From Stenotrophomonas maltophilia D457 (GTDB lineage Bacteria; Pseudomonadota; Gammaproteobacteria; Xanthomonadales; Xanthomonadaceae): 64,000 nt of DNA. Under the pieces are notes generated by a model. The model was given only the letters and a program-made list of their open reading frames with translations, made no database searches and was not told the origin of the DNA. Positions within the stretch are counted from its first letter, which is position 1; each line of letters opens with the position of its first letter. The translations under genes were made by a program, and so were the position numbers. The DNA lies in the NCBI RefSeq assembly GCF_000284595.1, contig NC_017671.1, positions 1,025,001 through 1,089,000 of the forward strand, given 5' to 3'. Positions 1-8,779 of the stretch are shown here, piece after piece.

Positions 1-1996
1 GGCCACGATCGGTGGACTCTAGGCCTGCCGCATAGGGCATGGACGAGGACTGGGTATCGAGTGTCAGGTCTTGGACCGGGCGCAGGTGCAGCACCATACC
101 GGCGCGCTGCGCCTTGTCGGCGAGGCGTTTGATGACTGTGGCGCTGGTGTCCTTTCCCGCCTTCAGGCGCACGAGCATTGGCACGGTCCCGAGCGCGGTG
201 TTGGTCTGGCTCACGCCGGCGCTGATGGAGATGTTCTCCACGGCCGAATCGGCAGCCACCAGCCGCGCTGCGGCCTGCTCGCGCTCTTGGATGCGCGAGA
301 ACGCACTGTGCGCATCGACTTGCAGCGCGCCCTGCAGCATGCTGGTGTCCTGCACCGGGAACAGGCCCTTCGGCAGCGCCCACAACAGCGCCAGGGTCAG
401 CACCGTCGCGCCGGCCACGGCAAGCATGACCGCCGCACGGCGCTGCATCAGGCGATCCAGCAATCGTGCATAGCCACGCTCCAGGCGCACGAAGAACCCT
501 GCCTCGTCGTGCTCGGCCTCCGGCTTGAGCACGCGCGCGCACAGCATCGGTACCAGCGTCAGGGTCACGCCTGCCGACACCACGATGGCCACCGAGAGGG
601 TCACTGCAAACTCGCGGAACAGGCGGCCAACCACGTCGCCCATGAACAACAGCGGGATCATTACCGCGATCAAGGCTGCCGACAGCGATACGATGGTGAA
701 GCCGACCTGTCCGGCACCTTCCAAAGCGGCCTGCATGCGCGACTTGCCCATCGCCATGTGCCGGCTGATGTTTTCGATCATCACGATGGCATCGTCGACC
801 AGGAAGCCAGTGGCCACGGTCAACGCCATCAGGGTCAGATTGTTGAGGCTGAACCCCAGCCCATAGATGATCGCCACCGTGCCAAGCAGGGACAATGGGA
901 CGGTGATGCCCGGGATGATCGTCGCTGGCCAGTTGCGCAGGAATACCCAGATCACCGCTACCACCAGCACGATCGCAATCAGCAGTTCGACCTGCACGTC
1001 GTGAACCGATGCGCGGATCGTCTCGGTTCGGTCGCTCAGTATCTGCAGACGGACCGAGCTGGGCAGGGCGGCCGACAGGCTCGGCAGCGCGGCGCGAATG
1101 CCGTCGACGGTCCTGATCACGTTGGCACCGGGTTGGCGCTGGATGCTGATCAGGATCGCCGGCGTGTCGTTCGCGTAGGCCGCCTGTCGCGTGTCTTCCG
1201 CTCCGGTGGCGATCTGCGCCACTTCGCGCAGATACAGCGGCGCACCATCGTGCCAGGCCAGCACCAACGATGCATATTCTTCCGGTTCGACCAACTGGTC
1301 GTTGGCGCCGATCGCGTAGGCGACCGTCGGACCGTCTATGGTGCCCTTGGGAAGGTTGACGTTGGCGGCGGTCAGGGCCGCCTCGACGTCTGCCAGCGTC
1401 AGCCCGTGGCTGGCGAGCTGGCGTGTATCGACCGTAACGCGGACTGCGGGACGGTGGCCGCCGCTGACCGTTACCAGCCCGACACCGGACATCTGCGAGA
1501 TCTTCTGCGAGATGCGCGTCTCGGCCAACGCCTGCACCTGCGTCAGCGGCAGCACGTCGGACGTCATGGCGAGCGTCAGCACCGCCGTGTCGGCTGGGTT
1601 GACCTTGCTGTAGACCGGGGGATAAGGCAGGTCGTCGGGCAGGCGTGCCCGCGCCGCGTTGATCGCGGCCTGCACTTCCTGCTCCACTTCCTCCAGCGAG
1701 GTGGACAGGCCGAATTGCAGCGTAATGACCGAGGCACCATTGGCACTGCTCGACCGCATACGCTCCAGTCCCGCGATCTGTCCCAGCTGGCGCTCGAGCG
1801 GTGCGGTAAGGGTGTTCGCGGTTACGTCGGGTCCAGCGCCGGGATACTCGGTGTAGACCTGCAGGGTGGGATAGTCGACTTCTGGCAGTGCCGAGATCGG
1901 CAAGCTGCGATAGCCGATAAGACCGGCAAGCAGTACGCCGACCATCAGCAGTGCGGTGGCCACCGGCCGGCGGATGAAGGTGCTGGAGAGATTCAT
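1..1996 (-). CDS. RND multidrug efflux permease, N-terminal 665 residues (gene runs off the left edge)
   Basis: Inner-membrane proton-driven pump subunit of the HAE1 (AcrB/MdtB/MdtC) family. The visible protein begins with the family start MNLSSTFIRRPVATALLM, whose first membrane segment covers about residues 11-29. The porter loop follows, then membrane segments from about residue 338. The paired acidic residues of TM4 used for proton relay are D401-D402, in GFLVDDAIVMIEN. The family is about 1030-1050 residues long, so roughly one third is missing at the window edge. The start ATG lies 9 bp after the stop of the membrane fusion gene, so the two form one operon. The substrate cannot be read from sequence; the overall resemblance is to MdtB/MdtC rather than to the heavy-metal CusA type. 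Confidence 0.93.
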   Translation of the reverse strand, partial: MNLSSTFIRRPVATALLMVGVLLAGLIGYRSLPISALPEVDYPTLQVYTEYPGAGPDVTANTLTAPLERQLGQIAGLERMRSSSANGASVITLQFGLSTSLEEVEQEVQAAINAARARLPDDLPYPPVYSKVNPADTAVLTLAMTSDVLPLTQVQALAETRISQKISQMSGVGLVTVSGGHRPAVRVTVDTRQLASHGLTLADVEAALTAANVNLPKGTIDGPTVAYAIGANDQLVEPEEYASLVLAWHDGAPLYLREVAQIATGAEDTRQAAYANDTPAILISIQRQPGANVIRTVDGIRAALPSLSAALPSSVRLQILSDRTETIRASVHDVQVELLIAIVLVVAVIWVFLRNWPATIIPGITVPLSLLGTVAIIYGLGFSLNNLTLMALTVATGFLVDDAIVMIENISRHMAMGKSRMQAALEGAGQVGFTIVSLSAALIAVMIPLLFMGDVVGRLFREFAVTLSVAIVVSAGVTLTLVPMLCARVLKPEAEHDEAGFFVRLERGYARLLDRLMQRRAAVMLAVAGATVLTLALLWALPKGLFPVQDTSMLQGALQVDAHSAFSRIQEREQAAARLVAADSAVENISISAGVSQTNTALGTVPMLVRLKAGKDTSATVIKRLADKAQRAGMVLHLRPVQDLTLDTQSSSMPYAAGLESTDRG

Positions 1997-2005
1997 GGCG
2001 TAGGT

Positions 2006-3157
2006 TCAACGCCCGGCTTGCGCCGGCGCGACCACGCGCACCGCAACACCGTCCTCCAGCGCGTCGATGCCGTCGACTGCGATCTGCATGCCGGGCTTGA
2101 GCGCGTCGGCGACCACCACGCTTTGGCTGTCCAGGGTCGGCCCCATCGTTACGTTCTGCAGATGCGCCTTGTCGTCTTTGATCATGAAGACATAGGCACC
2201 CTGGTTGCCGTACCGGATCGCCGAAAGCGGCACGACCATGGCGTTTTCCAGTGTCTGCAGATGGACCCGCGCGCTGACGAATTGGTTGGGAAACAATCGG
2301 TGCGCGGCATCGTTGAACTGGGCGCGCAACATCACCGTTCCTGTTGCGGCGTCCACGCGGTTGTCGATGGCCTCCAGGCTGCCCTCGGCAAGCACGTCGC
2401 CGCCGTCCCGGCCCAACGCATCAACCCGTACAGGACCTTGTCGCCGTGCGTTGAGTACACGGGACATCTGGTCGATCGATAGCGCGAACTTCACCGTCGT
2501 CGGCGATACGCTCGTCAGCGTGGCAACGCCGTTGGCATCACCGGATTGCACAAGATTGCCAAGATCCACCGCCCGCAGGCCCACCACACCGTCGATGGGC
2601 GCGGTGATCCGGGTATAGCTCAGCTGTACGCGCAGGTTGTCCACCGAGCCCGAGTCCGCCTTGACTATGCCCTCGGCCTGCTGGACCGCAGTCTCTTGCG
2701 TGTCGAGCTGCTGGCGCGAGGCGGAGCCAATGTCGACCAGCGCCCGCGTGCGATCCAGGTCGCGGCGCGCGTTGGCGAGTTGTGCGCGATCTCGCAGCAG
2801 CGCGCCTTCCGCCGTCTGCAACTGCGCCCGCAACGCACGATCATCGATCGTAGCCAGCAGATCGCCGCGGGCGACCACTTGTCCTTCCCTGAAGTTGATC
2901 GAGGCCAACGTGCCTTGTACTTGGGCACGCACGATGACCGTGGTCGATGGCGTGACGGTACCGACCGCGTTCAGAAATACAGGCACGTCGCGTACGGCGA
3001 TCGCTGTGGTCCGCACGACCCGCGATACATTCTCGTCGCCTTGGCCTGCTTGACGATGTCTAACTAGTAAGCTGGCTACGAGAACGATCACAACGAGCAA
3101 AAGGGTAAGCAGCGCCACAGGGCGCCAACGTCGGACTTTCACTGGAATAGGCCACAC
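2006..3157 (-). CDS. RND efflux periplasmic adaptor (membrane fusion protein, MdtA/AcrA-like)
   Basis: 383-residue adaptor linking the RND permease to an outer-membrane channel. A single N-terminal membrane anchor (about residues 13-31) is followed by the split biotinyl-lipoyl domain (VQGTLASINFREGQVVARGD, then ITAPIDGVVGLRAVDLGNLV). Between these halves lies an alpha-hairpin rich in Arg, Gln and Ala, and C-terminal beta-barrel and membrane-proximal domains follow. There is no lipobox, so it is anchored by the transmembrane helix. It is first in the operon and immediately followed by the permease. No outer-membrane factor gene is visible in the window, so that partner must lie to the left or elsewhere. 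It is divergent from the two-component genes, which are the natural candidates for its regulators. Confidence 0.93.
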   Translation of the reverse strand: MWPIPVKVRRWRPVALLTLLLVVIVLVASLLVRHRQAGQGDENVSRVVRTTAIAVRDVPVFLNAVGTVTPSTTVIVRAQVQGTLASINFREGQVVARGDLLATIDDRALRAQLQTAEGALLRDRAQLANARRDLDRTRALVDIGSASRQQLDTQETAVQQAEGIVKADSGSVDNLRVQLSYTRITAPIDGVVGLRAVDLGNLVQSGDANGVATLTSVSPTTVKFALSIDQMSRVLNARRQGPVRVDALGRDGGDVLAEGSLEAIDNRVDAATGTVMLRAQFNDAAHRLFPNQFVSARVHLQTLENAMVVPLSAIRYGNQGAYVFMIKDDKAHLQNVTMGPTLDSQSVVVADALKPGMQIAVDGIDALEDGVAVRVVAPAQAGR

Positions 3158-3441
3158 GGAAGCAAGGAAGGGAGAGAAGGAAGGGCCGAGCCCCGATCGG
3201 CATGGATCGATGCGGGGCCGTTACGAACCTTCCTCGTCGGGGCGGCATGGTACGAACGCCGCCTGCCCAATCGGCTTCAAACTGCGCACATGTTGTTACA
3301 TTCGGTTACAGCCTTGGTCGACCGTCATGGACAAGTGGCTGAAACAAAAGGGCTATTTCCGAGATTCATCATGCCCTGACGGTGCGGTTGCGGTTGCAAG
3401 GCAACGCCTCTTGCGCGAAGAATTTGTCTAACCCTTCGTGA
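3158..3441. promoter_or_regulatory. Divergent control region between efflux operon and two-component genes
   Basis: 284 bp without a gene, between two divergent operons. It contains a direct repeat of GTTACA at 3295-3300 and 3305-3310, giving a 10-bp period. This spacing is typical of sites bound by dimers of OmpR/PhoB-family regulators, and such a regulator is encoded at 3442. No convincing -35/-10 pair was identified by eye on either strand. The role as operator is inferred from spacing and context only. Confidence 0.4.
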
Positions 3442-4173
3442 ATGGCAGACTCCGTGGAAGATGCACCGCACCGAATACTGGTCGTCGACGATGACCTGGA
3501 ATTGCGCGACATGCTGCGCCGCTATCTGGGCGAGCATCGCTTCGACGTACAGATTCTGGCTTCCGCCGACCGACTCGACGAACGACTACGGCGTGAACCC
3601 TTCGACGTACTGATCCTGGACCTGATGATGCCTGGCGAGGACGGCTTGTCGATTTGCCGTCGCCTGCGCGCGGAGGGAAGCACCGTTCCCATCCTGATGC
3701 TGACCGCACGCGGGGCGGCGGTGGACAGGATCCTGGGCCTTGAAATGGGCGCTGACGACTATCTGGCGAAACCTTTCGACCCGCGCGAGCTGATTGCACG
3801 GCTGCATTCGATCCTGCGCCGGCAGTCCATGGTGAACTGCGATGGCCGCTGGGCCGGTGGCAACGTCATCCACTTCGGGCCCTTCATTCTCAATCTGACT
3901 CGGATGGAGGTGACACGCCATGGTGAGGTACTGGCGCTCTCCAGTTCGGAATTTCAGCTCTTGCGCATTATGGCGACCAATGCCGGGCGCCCCTTGAGCC
4001 GCGAGCATCTGCTGGAGAAGCTGAAGGGGCGCGAGTACGACTCGCTCGATCGCAGCCTGGATGTGCAGGTCCTGCGTCTACGACGCAAGATCGAGGACGA
4101 CCCGTCATCACCACGCTACATCCGCACGGTATGGGGCGTAGGCTACATGTTCGTTGCCCAGGCCTCCGAATGA
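3442..4173 (+). CDS. OmpR-family response regulator
   Basis: 243-residue transcription factor. The receiver domain (about residues 11-123) has the acidic pocket VVDDD, the phosphoacceptor Asp60 in DVLILDLMMPGEDG, and the conserved Lys in DDYLAKPFDPREL. The C-terminal winged-helix DNA-binding domain covers about residues 140-238 (SSSEFQLLRIMATNAGRPLS, then RTVWGVGYMF). Its stop overlaps the start of the kinase gene (ATGA), so the pair is translationally coupled. The divergent efflux operon and the GTTACA direct repeat upstream suggest it controls the pump and possibly itself. That role is inferred from gene order. The ribosome binding site before the ATG is weak. Confidence 0.93.
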   Translation: MADSVEDAPHRILVVDDDLELRDMLRRYLGEHRFDVQILASADRLDERLRREPFDVLILDLMMPGEDGLSICRRLRAEGSTVPILMLTARGAAVDRILGLEMGADDYLAKPFDPRELIARLHSILRRQSMVNCDGRWAGGNVIHFGPFILNLTRMEVTRHGEVLALSSSEFQLLRIMATNAGRPLSREHLLEKLKGREYDSLDRSLDVQVLRLRRKIEDDPSSPRYIRTVWGVGYMFVAQASE

Positions 4174-5477
4174 AACTGCCCTGGCCCAGGTCGCTACTGG
4201 CGCGTAATTTTCTGCTGCTGATGGTTCTGGCGCTGGCGCTGGAGTTCTCGGTGTTCGCGACCTTCTACCAACTCCTGCAGAAGCCCCGCAGCGAAGGGCT
4301 GGCGACGCTTGTCGCCTCGCAGATCAACACCCAACGCGTCATCCTCGCGGCACTGCCTCCTGGCGAGCGCGACGACGTGATCCGGCGGATCAACGCCGAA
4401 GGCGCCATGAAGATCAGCCCCGCCATTGAGGGGAATGCTTCTCACGGGGAGGAGAGCGGCGGCATTTGGCTGACCGATTTTGCCCGGCGCCTGGAGAGAC
4501 AACTGCCGCCAGGCAGCCGGCCGGCGATCACGCACCTGGGCGCTGCCCATGTACGGATGCAGGTGGGTGATCAGGCCTACTGGCTATCGTTACCGCTTCA
4601 TGTGCAGCTGCGCGACCGGGCCATGACCGTCGCCGTGGCCACTTCGGGGCTGATCGTCGGCCTGATGTTGCTGGCTGCCTGGCTCATCCAGCGAAGAATC
4701 AATCGCCCGCTACGGCAGCTGCAACGCGCAACCCATGCCCTGGGTAGCGGCCGGGCGCCCGGTAGACTGCCCGAAGACGGACCCAGCGAACTGGCAGCGG
4801 TCACGAGGCAGTTCAATCGCATGGCCGAGAACCTGGAACGCAACGAAGGCATGCGTACGCTGATGTTGGCCGGCATCTCGCACGACATCCGAACGCCGTT
4901 GACCAAGCTGCGCCTGTTGCTGGCCATGGACCAGCTGGACGAGCACACCGCCAGCGGCTACATCCAGCAGATCGATGCAATCCTCGGCCAGTTCCTGGAC
5001 TTCGGCCGAACCGAGGGTGACGAGGCACCGTCCATACTCGACGTCAACATCCTCGTACAGCAGCTTGCCGCGGAATTCGGCGAGCGTGGGGACACTTTCG
5101 CTCTGAATCTGGACCCTGCCCTTCCTACGATGTGCTTGCGGCCGCTGGCATTGCAACGTGCCATCGCCAACCTGATGGAAAATGCCGTGCGCTACGGCAA
5201 GACAGGGCTGGCCGTAGACACGCAGGTCGGCGATGGATGTGTGAGCATCCGTGTTCGTGACGCTGGCCCCGGCATTCCGCCGGACCAGGTGGAGTACCTG
5301 ACGCGGCCATTCACGCGTGCCGACGATGCACGCTCGAACAACGGAGGCACGGGTCTGGGTCTGGCGATCGTGGACCGCCTGGCAAGGATTCATGGCGGGG
5401 ATCTGCGCCTGGAAAGTCCGCCTGAAGGCGGCCTGCATGCGACCATCGTGCTGCCCGTTCAGGCATCGCCGAACTGA
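4170..5477 (+). CDS. Membrane sensor histidine kinase (EnvZ-like)
   Basis: 435-residue inner-membrane kinase partnered with the overlapping response regulator. There are two membrane segments (about residues 13-33 and 154-175) around a periplasmic sensor of about 120 residues, then HAMP, HisKA and HATPase_c. Motifs visible: H-box AGISHDIRTPLTKLRL near residue 237, N-box NLMENAVRYG, G1 DAGPGIP and G2 NGGTGLGLAIV. The start chosen is the ATG that overlaps the regulator's stop (ATGA); an in-frame start 39 bp upstream would lie inside the regulator gene. The periplasmic loop shows no recognised ligand domain, so the signal is unknown. Metal, cationic peptide or drug sensing are possibilities suggested only by the neighbouring pump. 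Confidence 0.93.
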   Translation: MKLPWPRSLLARNFLLLMVLALALEFSVFATFYQLLQKPRSEGLATLVASQINTQRVILAALPPGERDDVIRRINAEGAMKISPAIEGNASHGEESGGIWLTDFARRLERQLPPGSRPAITHLGAAHVRMQVGDQAYWLSLPLHVQLRDRAMTVAVATSGLIVGLMLLAAWLIQRRINRPLRQLQRATHALGSGRAPGRLPEDGPSELAAVTRQFNRMAENLERNEGMRTLMLAGISHDIRTPLTKLRLLLAMDQLDEHTASGYIQQIDAILGQFLDFGRTEGDEAPSILDVNILVQQLAAEFGERGDTFALNLDPALPTMCLRPLALQRAIANLMENAVRYGKTGLAVDTQVGDGCVSIRVRDAGPGIPPDQVEYLTRPFTRADDARSNNGGTGLGLAIVDRLARIHGGDLRLESPPEGGLHATIVLPVQASPN

Positions 5478-5626
5478 AGGTCATCTGTACGCGCCAAACC
5501 TCTGTAAGGAAATGAAACATCTGCCTTACCGAGCGCAACACCTCTCGCAGCAGCACTTCCTAGCATGGATTCATCAGGCCGGATCTACTCCGCCTGATTC
5601 CATCAACCCAATAGGAGTACTGCCAA

Positions 5627-5914
5627 ATGCGATCCCTCATTCTGACTTCCTTGCTGGTGCTGCCTGGATTGGCCCTGGCCGCGCCGCAGTTCGGCGGCGC
5701 TGATCGTGCCAAGGCCGCCGAGCAGCTGGAAGCGCGGTTCAAGCAGGCCGACACCGATCAGGACGGCAAGCTGACCCAAGCCGAGGCCGAGAGGGGCATG
5801 CCTCGGATCGCCAAGAACTTCTCCAAGATCGACGCCGCCGGAAACGGTTACGTGACCCTGGATCAGCTCCGCGCATTCGCCCAGCAAGCGGCCGCGGCCG
5901 GCAGGGGCAACTAA
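5627..5914 (+). CDS. Secreted EF-hand protein
   Basis: 95 residues. The N-terminal signal peptide (LILTSLLVLPGLALA) ends near residue 18. Two EF-hand loops follow: DTDQDGKLTQAE, a full canonical calcium loop, and DAAGNGYVTLDQ, which is degenerate. It is expected to be periplasmic and to bind calcium. A good ribosome binding site (AGGAG) precedes the ATG. It lies 150 bp after the kinase gene in the same direction, so it may belong to the same regulon; small EF-hand proteins beside two-component systems are common in proteobacteria. The function is not established. Confidence 0.8.
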   Translation: MRSLILTSLLVLPGLALAAPQFGGADRAKAAEQLEARFKQADTDQDGKLTQAEAERGMPRIAKNFSKIDAAGNGYVTLDQLRAFAQQAAAAGRGN

Positions 5915-6015
5915 GCCTCGCATAGCCAGTTTCCTCCCCGTTCACCGGCACACCCATCTCCCGGTCTCTCCCGGGCCGGTGAACGGGGCTCTCTTCCTTC
6001 GCGAGGAATCGCCCG

Positions 6016-6822
6016 ATGCCAAAGCAGTTCACGGGTGCGGTGCTTGCGCTCGCATCTCTCTTCCTTTCAGCCAAGCCGATCAACGCGCGTGCGCAAGATG
6101 CATGGTCGTCGGACGACGATCACAAGATGCATGGTCTGATCGGCCTGGGCGCGGCGTCAATCCCGGATGCGCCGGGAAGCGATGACCAGCGAACCATTCC
6201 TCTTCCTGTCCTGAGCCTGCGCTTCTCGGGAAGTGCGTTCTACGTGGGAAACCCGTTTGGCGGATCGCCACTTCAAGCCGGCGCAGCATGGAAAACCGAT
6301 GGCGGCTGGCGTTTCGGCGCAGGATTTTCCACCCAAGCCAACGAGCCTCGCGAAGCCGACAATCGCCAGCGAGAAGCGGGTGTGGAAGACATCGAGCGAG
6401 GCAGCGCCGCATTGGTGTTCGCGCAATGGAACTATGAGCAGGTATCGGCCACGCTGACCGGAGCCAAGGCGCTGGGCGACAGCGAACAAGGAATGATCGC
6501 GACGCTCCGTCTGGAGCGCGTTATTACCCTGAATCCCAGGCTGCGTATCACCTTCGGACCGTCGGCGACCTGGGCAGATGACGAAAACATGCGGACCTAC
6601 TTCGGTGTCCCGCTTGGCAGTACCGAACTCGCGCAATACGAGCCTTCCGGTGGCCTTCAGGAAATCGCGATGCAGGCGGGGATCAGTTACGCGGTATCTC
6701 CCAAATGGATCCTCGGCGCGGGCCTGCGGATCGCGAGGCTGCAGTCCGAAGCGCGCGCCAGTCCGCTGGTCGAGGACGAGACCCAGCGCAGCATGTCTGC
6801 ATTCCTGGCACGTCGATTCTGA
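6016..6822 (+). CDS. MipA/OmpV family outer-membrane protein
   Basis: 268 residues with an N-terminal signal peptide cleaved near AQDAW. Alternating beta strands and an aromatic C-terminus (SAFLARRF, terminal Phe) fit an outer-membrane barrel. The pattern HGLIGLGAASIPDAPGSDD and the GG-rich turns match MipA/OmpV proteins, known as scaffolds for MltA (MipA) or as osmoregulated porin-like proteins (OmpV). It lies about 100 bp downstream of the EF-hand gene on the same strand. MipA/OmpV genes are often found next to OmpR-type two-component systems, as here, and are then typically targets of the regulator. Confidence 0.85.
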   Translation: MPKQFTGAVLALASLFLSAKPINARAQDAWSSDDDHKMHGLIGLGAASIPDAPGSDDQRTIPLPVLSLRFSGSAFYVGNPFGGSPLQAGAAWKTDGGWRFGAGFSTQANEPREADNRQREAGVEDIERGSAALVFAQWNYEQVSATLTGAKALGDSEQGMIATLRLERVITLNPRLRITFGPSATWADDENMRTYFGVPLGSTELAQYEPSGGLQEIAMQAGISYAVSPKWILGAGLRIARLQSEARASPLVEDETQRSMSAFLARRF

Positions 6823-7002
6823 CGGTAGATCGGAGCAAGACCGGCCACTCCTACTTACGCCGGCGCGTGGGAAGTGTATGCGGATGTTGACGCATGGTCG
6901 GTGAGCATCCTTGGCAGAGCGTGCGATTCCCACCGCCGGCACCTTCAAGCGCGGCGTCCCCGCGCCGCCATTTCCCCTATCCCATAGCACAGGAGTCCCA
7001 CC

Positions 7003-7698
7003 ATGTATTTACTGAAAATCATTTCGAAACTGGCCGTCCTGGCCGCCGTCGCCATCCCCTTCGCGGACATCAGCAGCGCGCACGCTGCGGTTGTCGTAGT
7101 CCCGCCGCCCGCGCCGCCGGCAGCGACCGTCGTAGTACGGAAACCGGCGCCAGTCGTAGTCGCGGTGCCAGCACCGCCCGCCACAGCCGTCGTTGTGAGG
7201 AAACCCGCGCCGGTCATCGTCTCGACGCCAACACACCCCTCGGCCGTCTATGCTCGTACCCGTAACTTCAGCGCCGACGGAAACGGCAATCGCAGCGCCA
7301 GTCGCTCCGGCAGCGCCGGCACCATCTATGGCGGGAGCGCCCATTATCAGGCCAATGCCTATCGCAATGCCGATGGCAGCGCCGGGAGGAGCGCGACCGC
7401 CTCCGTCCAAGGGGCGAATGGCGGGCGTGCGAGCCGCACGGCCAACGGTTACCGGGATGGCGCAGGCAATGCCGGCTACAACTACAACGCCTCGGTCGAA
7501 GGTGCCAATGGGGGCAGTGCTAGTCGCAGCAGCAACTTCGCCAAGACCGACGATGGAAGCTATTCCGGCAGCCGCAGCACTGAGATGACTGGTCGCAATG
7601 GCAACAGCTACTCCGGTTCGACCGAAGTCAGCAACGGCACGCTCACCCACACCGGCAGCTGCACCAACGCCTCGGGTGAGGTGGTGTCCTGCCGCTGA
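7003..7698 (+). CDS. Low-complexity secreted protein of unknown function
   Basis: 231 residues, not assigned to a family. The signal peptide ends near SSAHA. Next come two Pro/Val/Ala segments containing the repeated motif VVVRKPAPV, then about 150 residues dominated by Gly, Asn, Ser, Arg and Ala with recurring units such as EGANGGSASRSSN and QGANGGRASRTAN. Two Cys close to the C-terminus (SCTNASGEVVSCR) could form a disulfide. The look is of a repetitive beta-rich or disordered exported protein. A usable Shine-Dalgarno (CAGGAG) precedes the ATG. The 180 bp before it, after the MipA/OmpV gene, show no other feature. Confidence 0.7.
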   Translation: MYLLKIISKLAVLAAVAIPFADISSAHAAVVVVPPPAPPAATVVVRKPAPVVVAVPAPPATAVVVRKPAPVIVSTPTHPSAVYARTRNFSADGNGNRSASRSGSAGTIYGGSAHYQANAYRNADGSAGRSATASVQGANGGRASRTANGYRDGAGNAGYNYNASVEGANGGSASRSSNFAKTDDGSYSGSRSTEMTGRNGNSYSGSTEVSNGTLTHTGSCTNASGEVVSCR

Positions 7699-7863
7699 TG
7701 CTTGTCTGGGTGCCGCTGCGGGGCGGATTCTCCTCCCTCTGGCCGTCTCCGTAGCGGCGCCCACCTTACCGCCCTTGGGAAGAAATTGCGCGAGTTTCGG
7801 GTCCTATTGGCCCCATCACGGCCGTCCCTGCAATTCTCGTCCTTTGCTCCATCGGAGAGCTTC

Positions 7864-8367
7864 ATGGAAATTCGTATCCTGCTTTCCCTTGCTGCCTGCA
7901 TCGCCCTTACCGCCTGTGCCACCGCGCCCAAGCCGCTGCAAGGCACATTCACCCAAGTTAGCCCGCACGATGTGGCGGCCGGCGCGCAGGCCGTTGCGCA
8001 AGTGCGCTGGGGTGGCAGCATCGTCGAAACCAAGCCAGGACCGGACTCGACCTGCGTGCAACTGATCTCTCGACCTCTCGACAGCCATGCTCGCCCGAAC
8101 CGCAGCACACCGGATGCGGCAGGCGGACGCTTCGTCGCCTGTCACGCGGACTTCTACGATCCAGTCGTGTTCGCCCCGGGACGCGAGGTCACCGTCGTGG
8201 GCACGATCGAAGGTACTACCACGACCAAGATCGGCGAGTACGACTACACATTGCCCAGAGTCAATGCCAGCGTGATTTATCTGTGGCCCGAAACGAAGGA
8301 AGCGCGCGTGGTCTATCCATATCCCTACTACGGTCCTGTCTGGGGTTACCGCGGTTGGTGGTGGTAG
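7864..8367 (+). CDS. slp: Slp family outer-membrane lipoprotein, copy 1
   Basis: 167 residues. The lipoprotein signal has lipobox LTAC (Cys18), followed by the Slp-family core: VRWGGSIVETKPG, CVQLISRPLD, GRFVACHADFYDP and GEYDYTLPRV. The tail is rich in Tyr, Pro and Trp. Slp proteins are starvation- or acid-induced outer-membrane lipoproteins of unclear biochemical role. A longer frame open from 7702 was rejected because the lipoprotein signal begins at 7864. A close paralogue sits at 63221-63748 in a core context, so this copy in the putative cargo looks like a duplicate or a horizontally acquired relative. Confidence 0.9.
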   Translation: MEIRILLSLAACIALTACATAPKPLQGTFTQVSPHDVAAGAQAVAQVRWGGSIVETKPGPDSTCVQLISRPLDSHARPNRSTPDAAGGRFVACHADFYDPVVFAPGREVTVVGTIEGTTTTKIGEYDYTLPRVNASVIYLWPETKEARVVYPYPYYGPVWGYRGWWW

Positions 8368-8479
8368 ACGGTAAGGGAAAGCGCCAAGACATCAAAATGG
8401 CCTTTGATTCCATCAACTGTCGAAGGTGGCAAGCATGTATGCCTACGAGACGATGCCGCTGAATTCCAATGAGGATGAC

Positions 8480-8770
8480 ATGCCGGTTGTTGAATTGATC
8501 ATCGCATTGAAGGCATCGAGTGATCGCATAGAGGAAATGCGTGACGTGCTGCAGGCATTACGCGAGGCCGCCATTCAAGATCCAGGATGTCTGGACTATC
8601 GCATTGCCCGAGGAAGCCTATCGGAAAACCGATTTTTCCTGCTGGAGCGTTGGGTCGATGCCGAGGCACTGTTCCGACACGAGCATACGCCGTACTTCTT
8701 GGATGGAGTGGCGCGCGTGCGAGCATGCTGTGAATCCGTGGATTTTCAGCCAATTACCTGGTTGGAATGA
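8480..8770 (+). CDS. Antibiotic biosynthesis monooxygenase (ABM) domain protein
   Basis: A small ferredoxin-like fold protein of 96 residues from the start chosen. The ABM/YgiN pattern is seen in VVELIIALKASSDRIEEM, ALREAAIQDPGCLDYRI, FFLLERWVDAEALFRHEHT and the C-terminal strand. Family members include quinol monooxygenases and haem-degrading enzymes, but the substrate cannot be inferred. The ATG at 8480 has GAGG five bases upstream and gives the usual family N-terminus; an ATG at 8435 or GTG at 8426 would add 15-18 residues. It ends 9 bp before the LysR gene and is probably cotranscribed with it. Confidence 0.75.
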   Translation: MPVVELIIALKASSDRIEEMRDVLQALREAAIQDPGCLDYRIARGSLSENRFFLLERWVDAEALFRHEHTPYFLDGVARVRACCESVDFQPITWLE

Positions 8771-8779
8771 GCGAACGTT

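Noticed and set aside
71-2482. 803-codon plus-strand frame over the RND genes
   Set aside because: The minus strand encodes clear RND permease and adaptor proteins with correct operon spacing.
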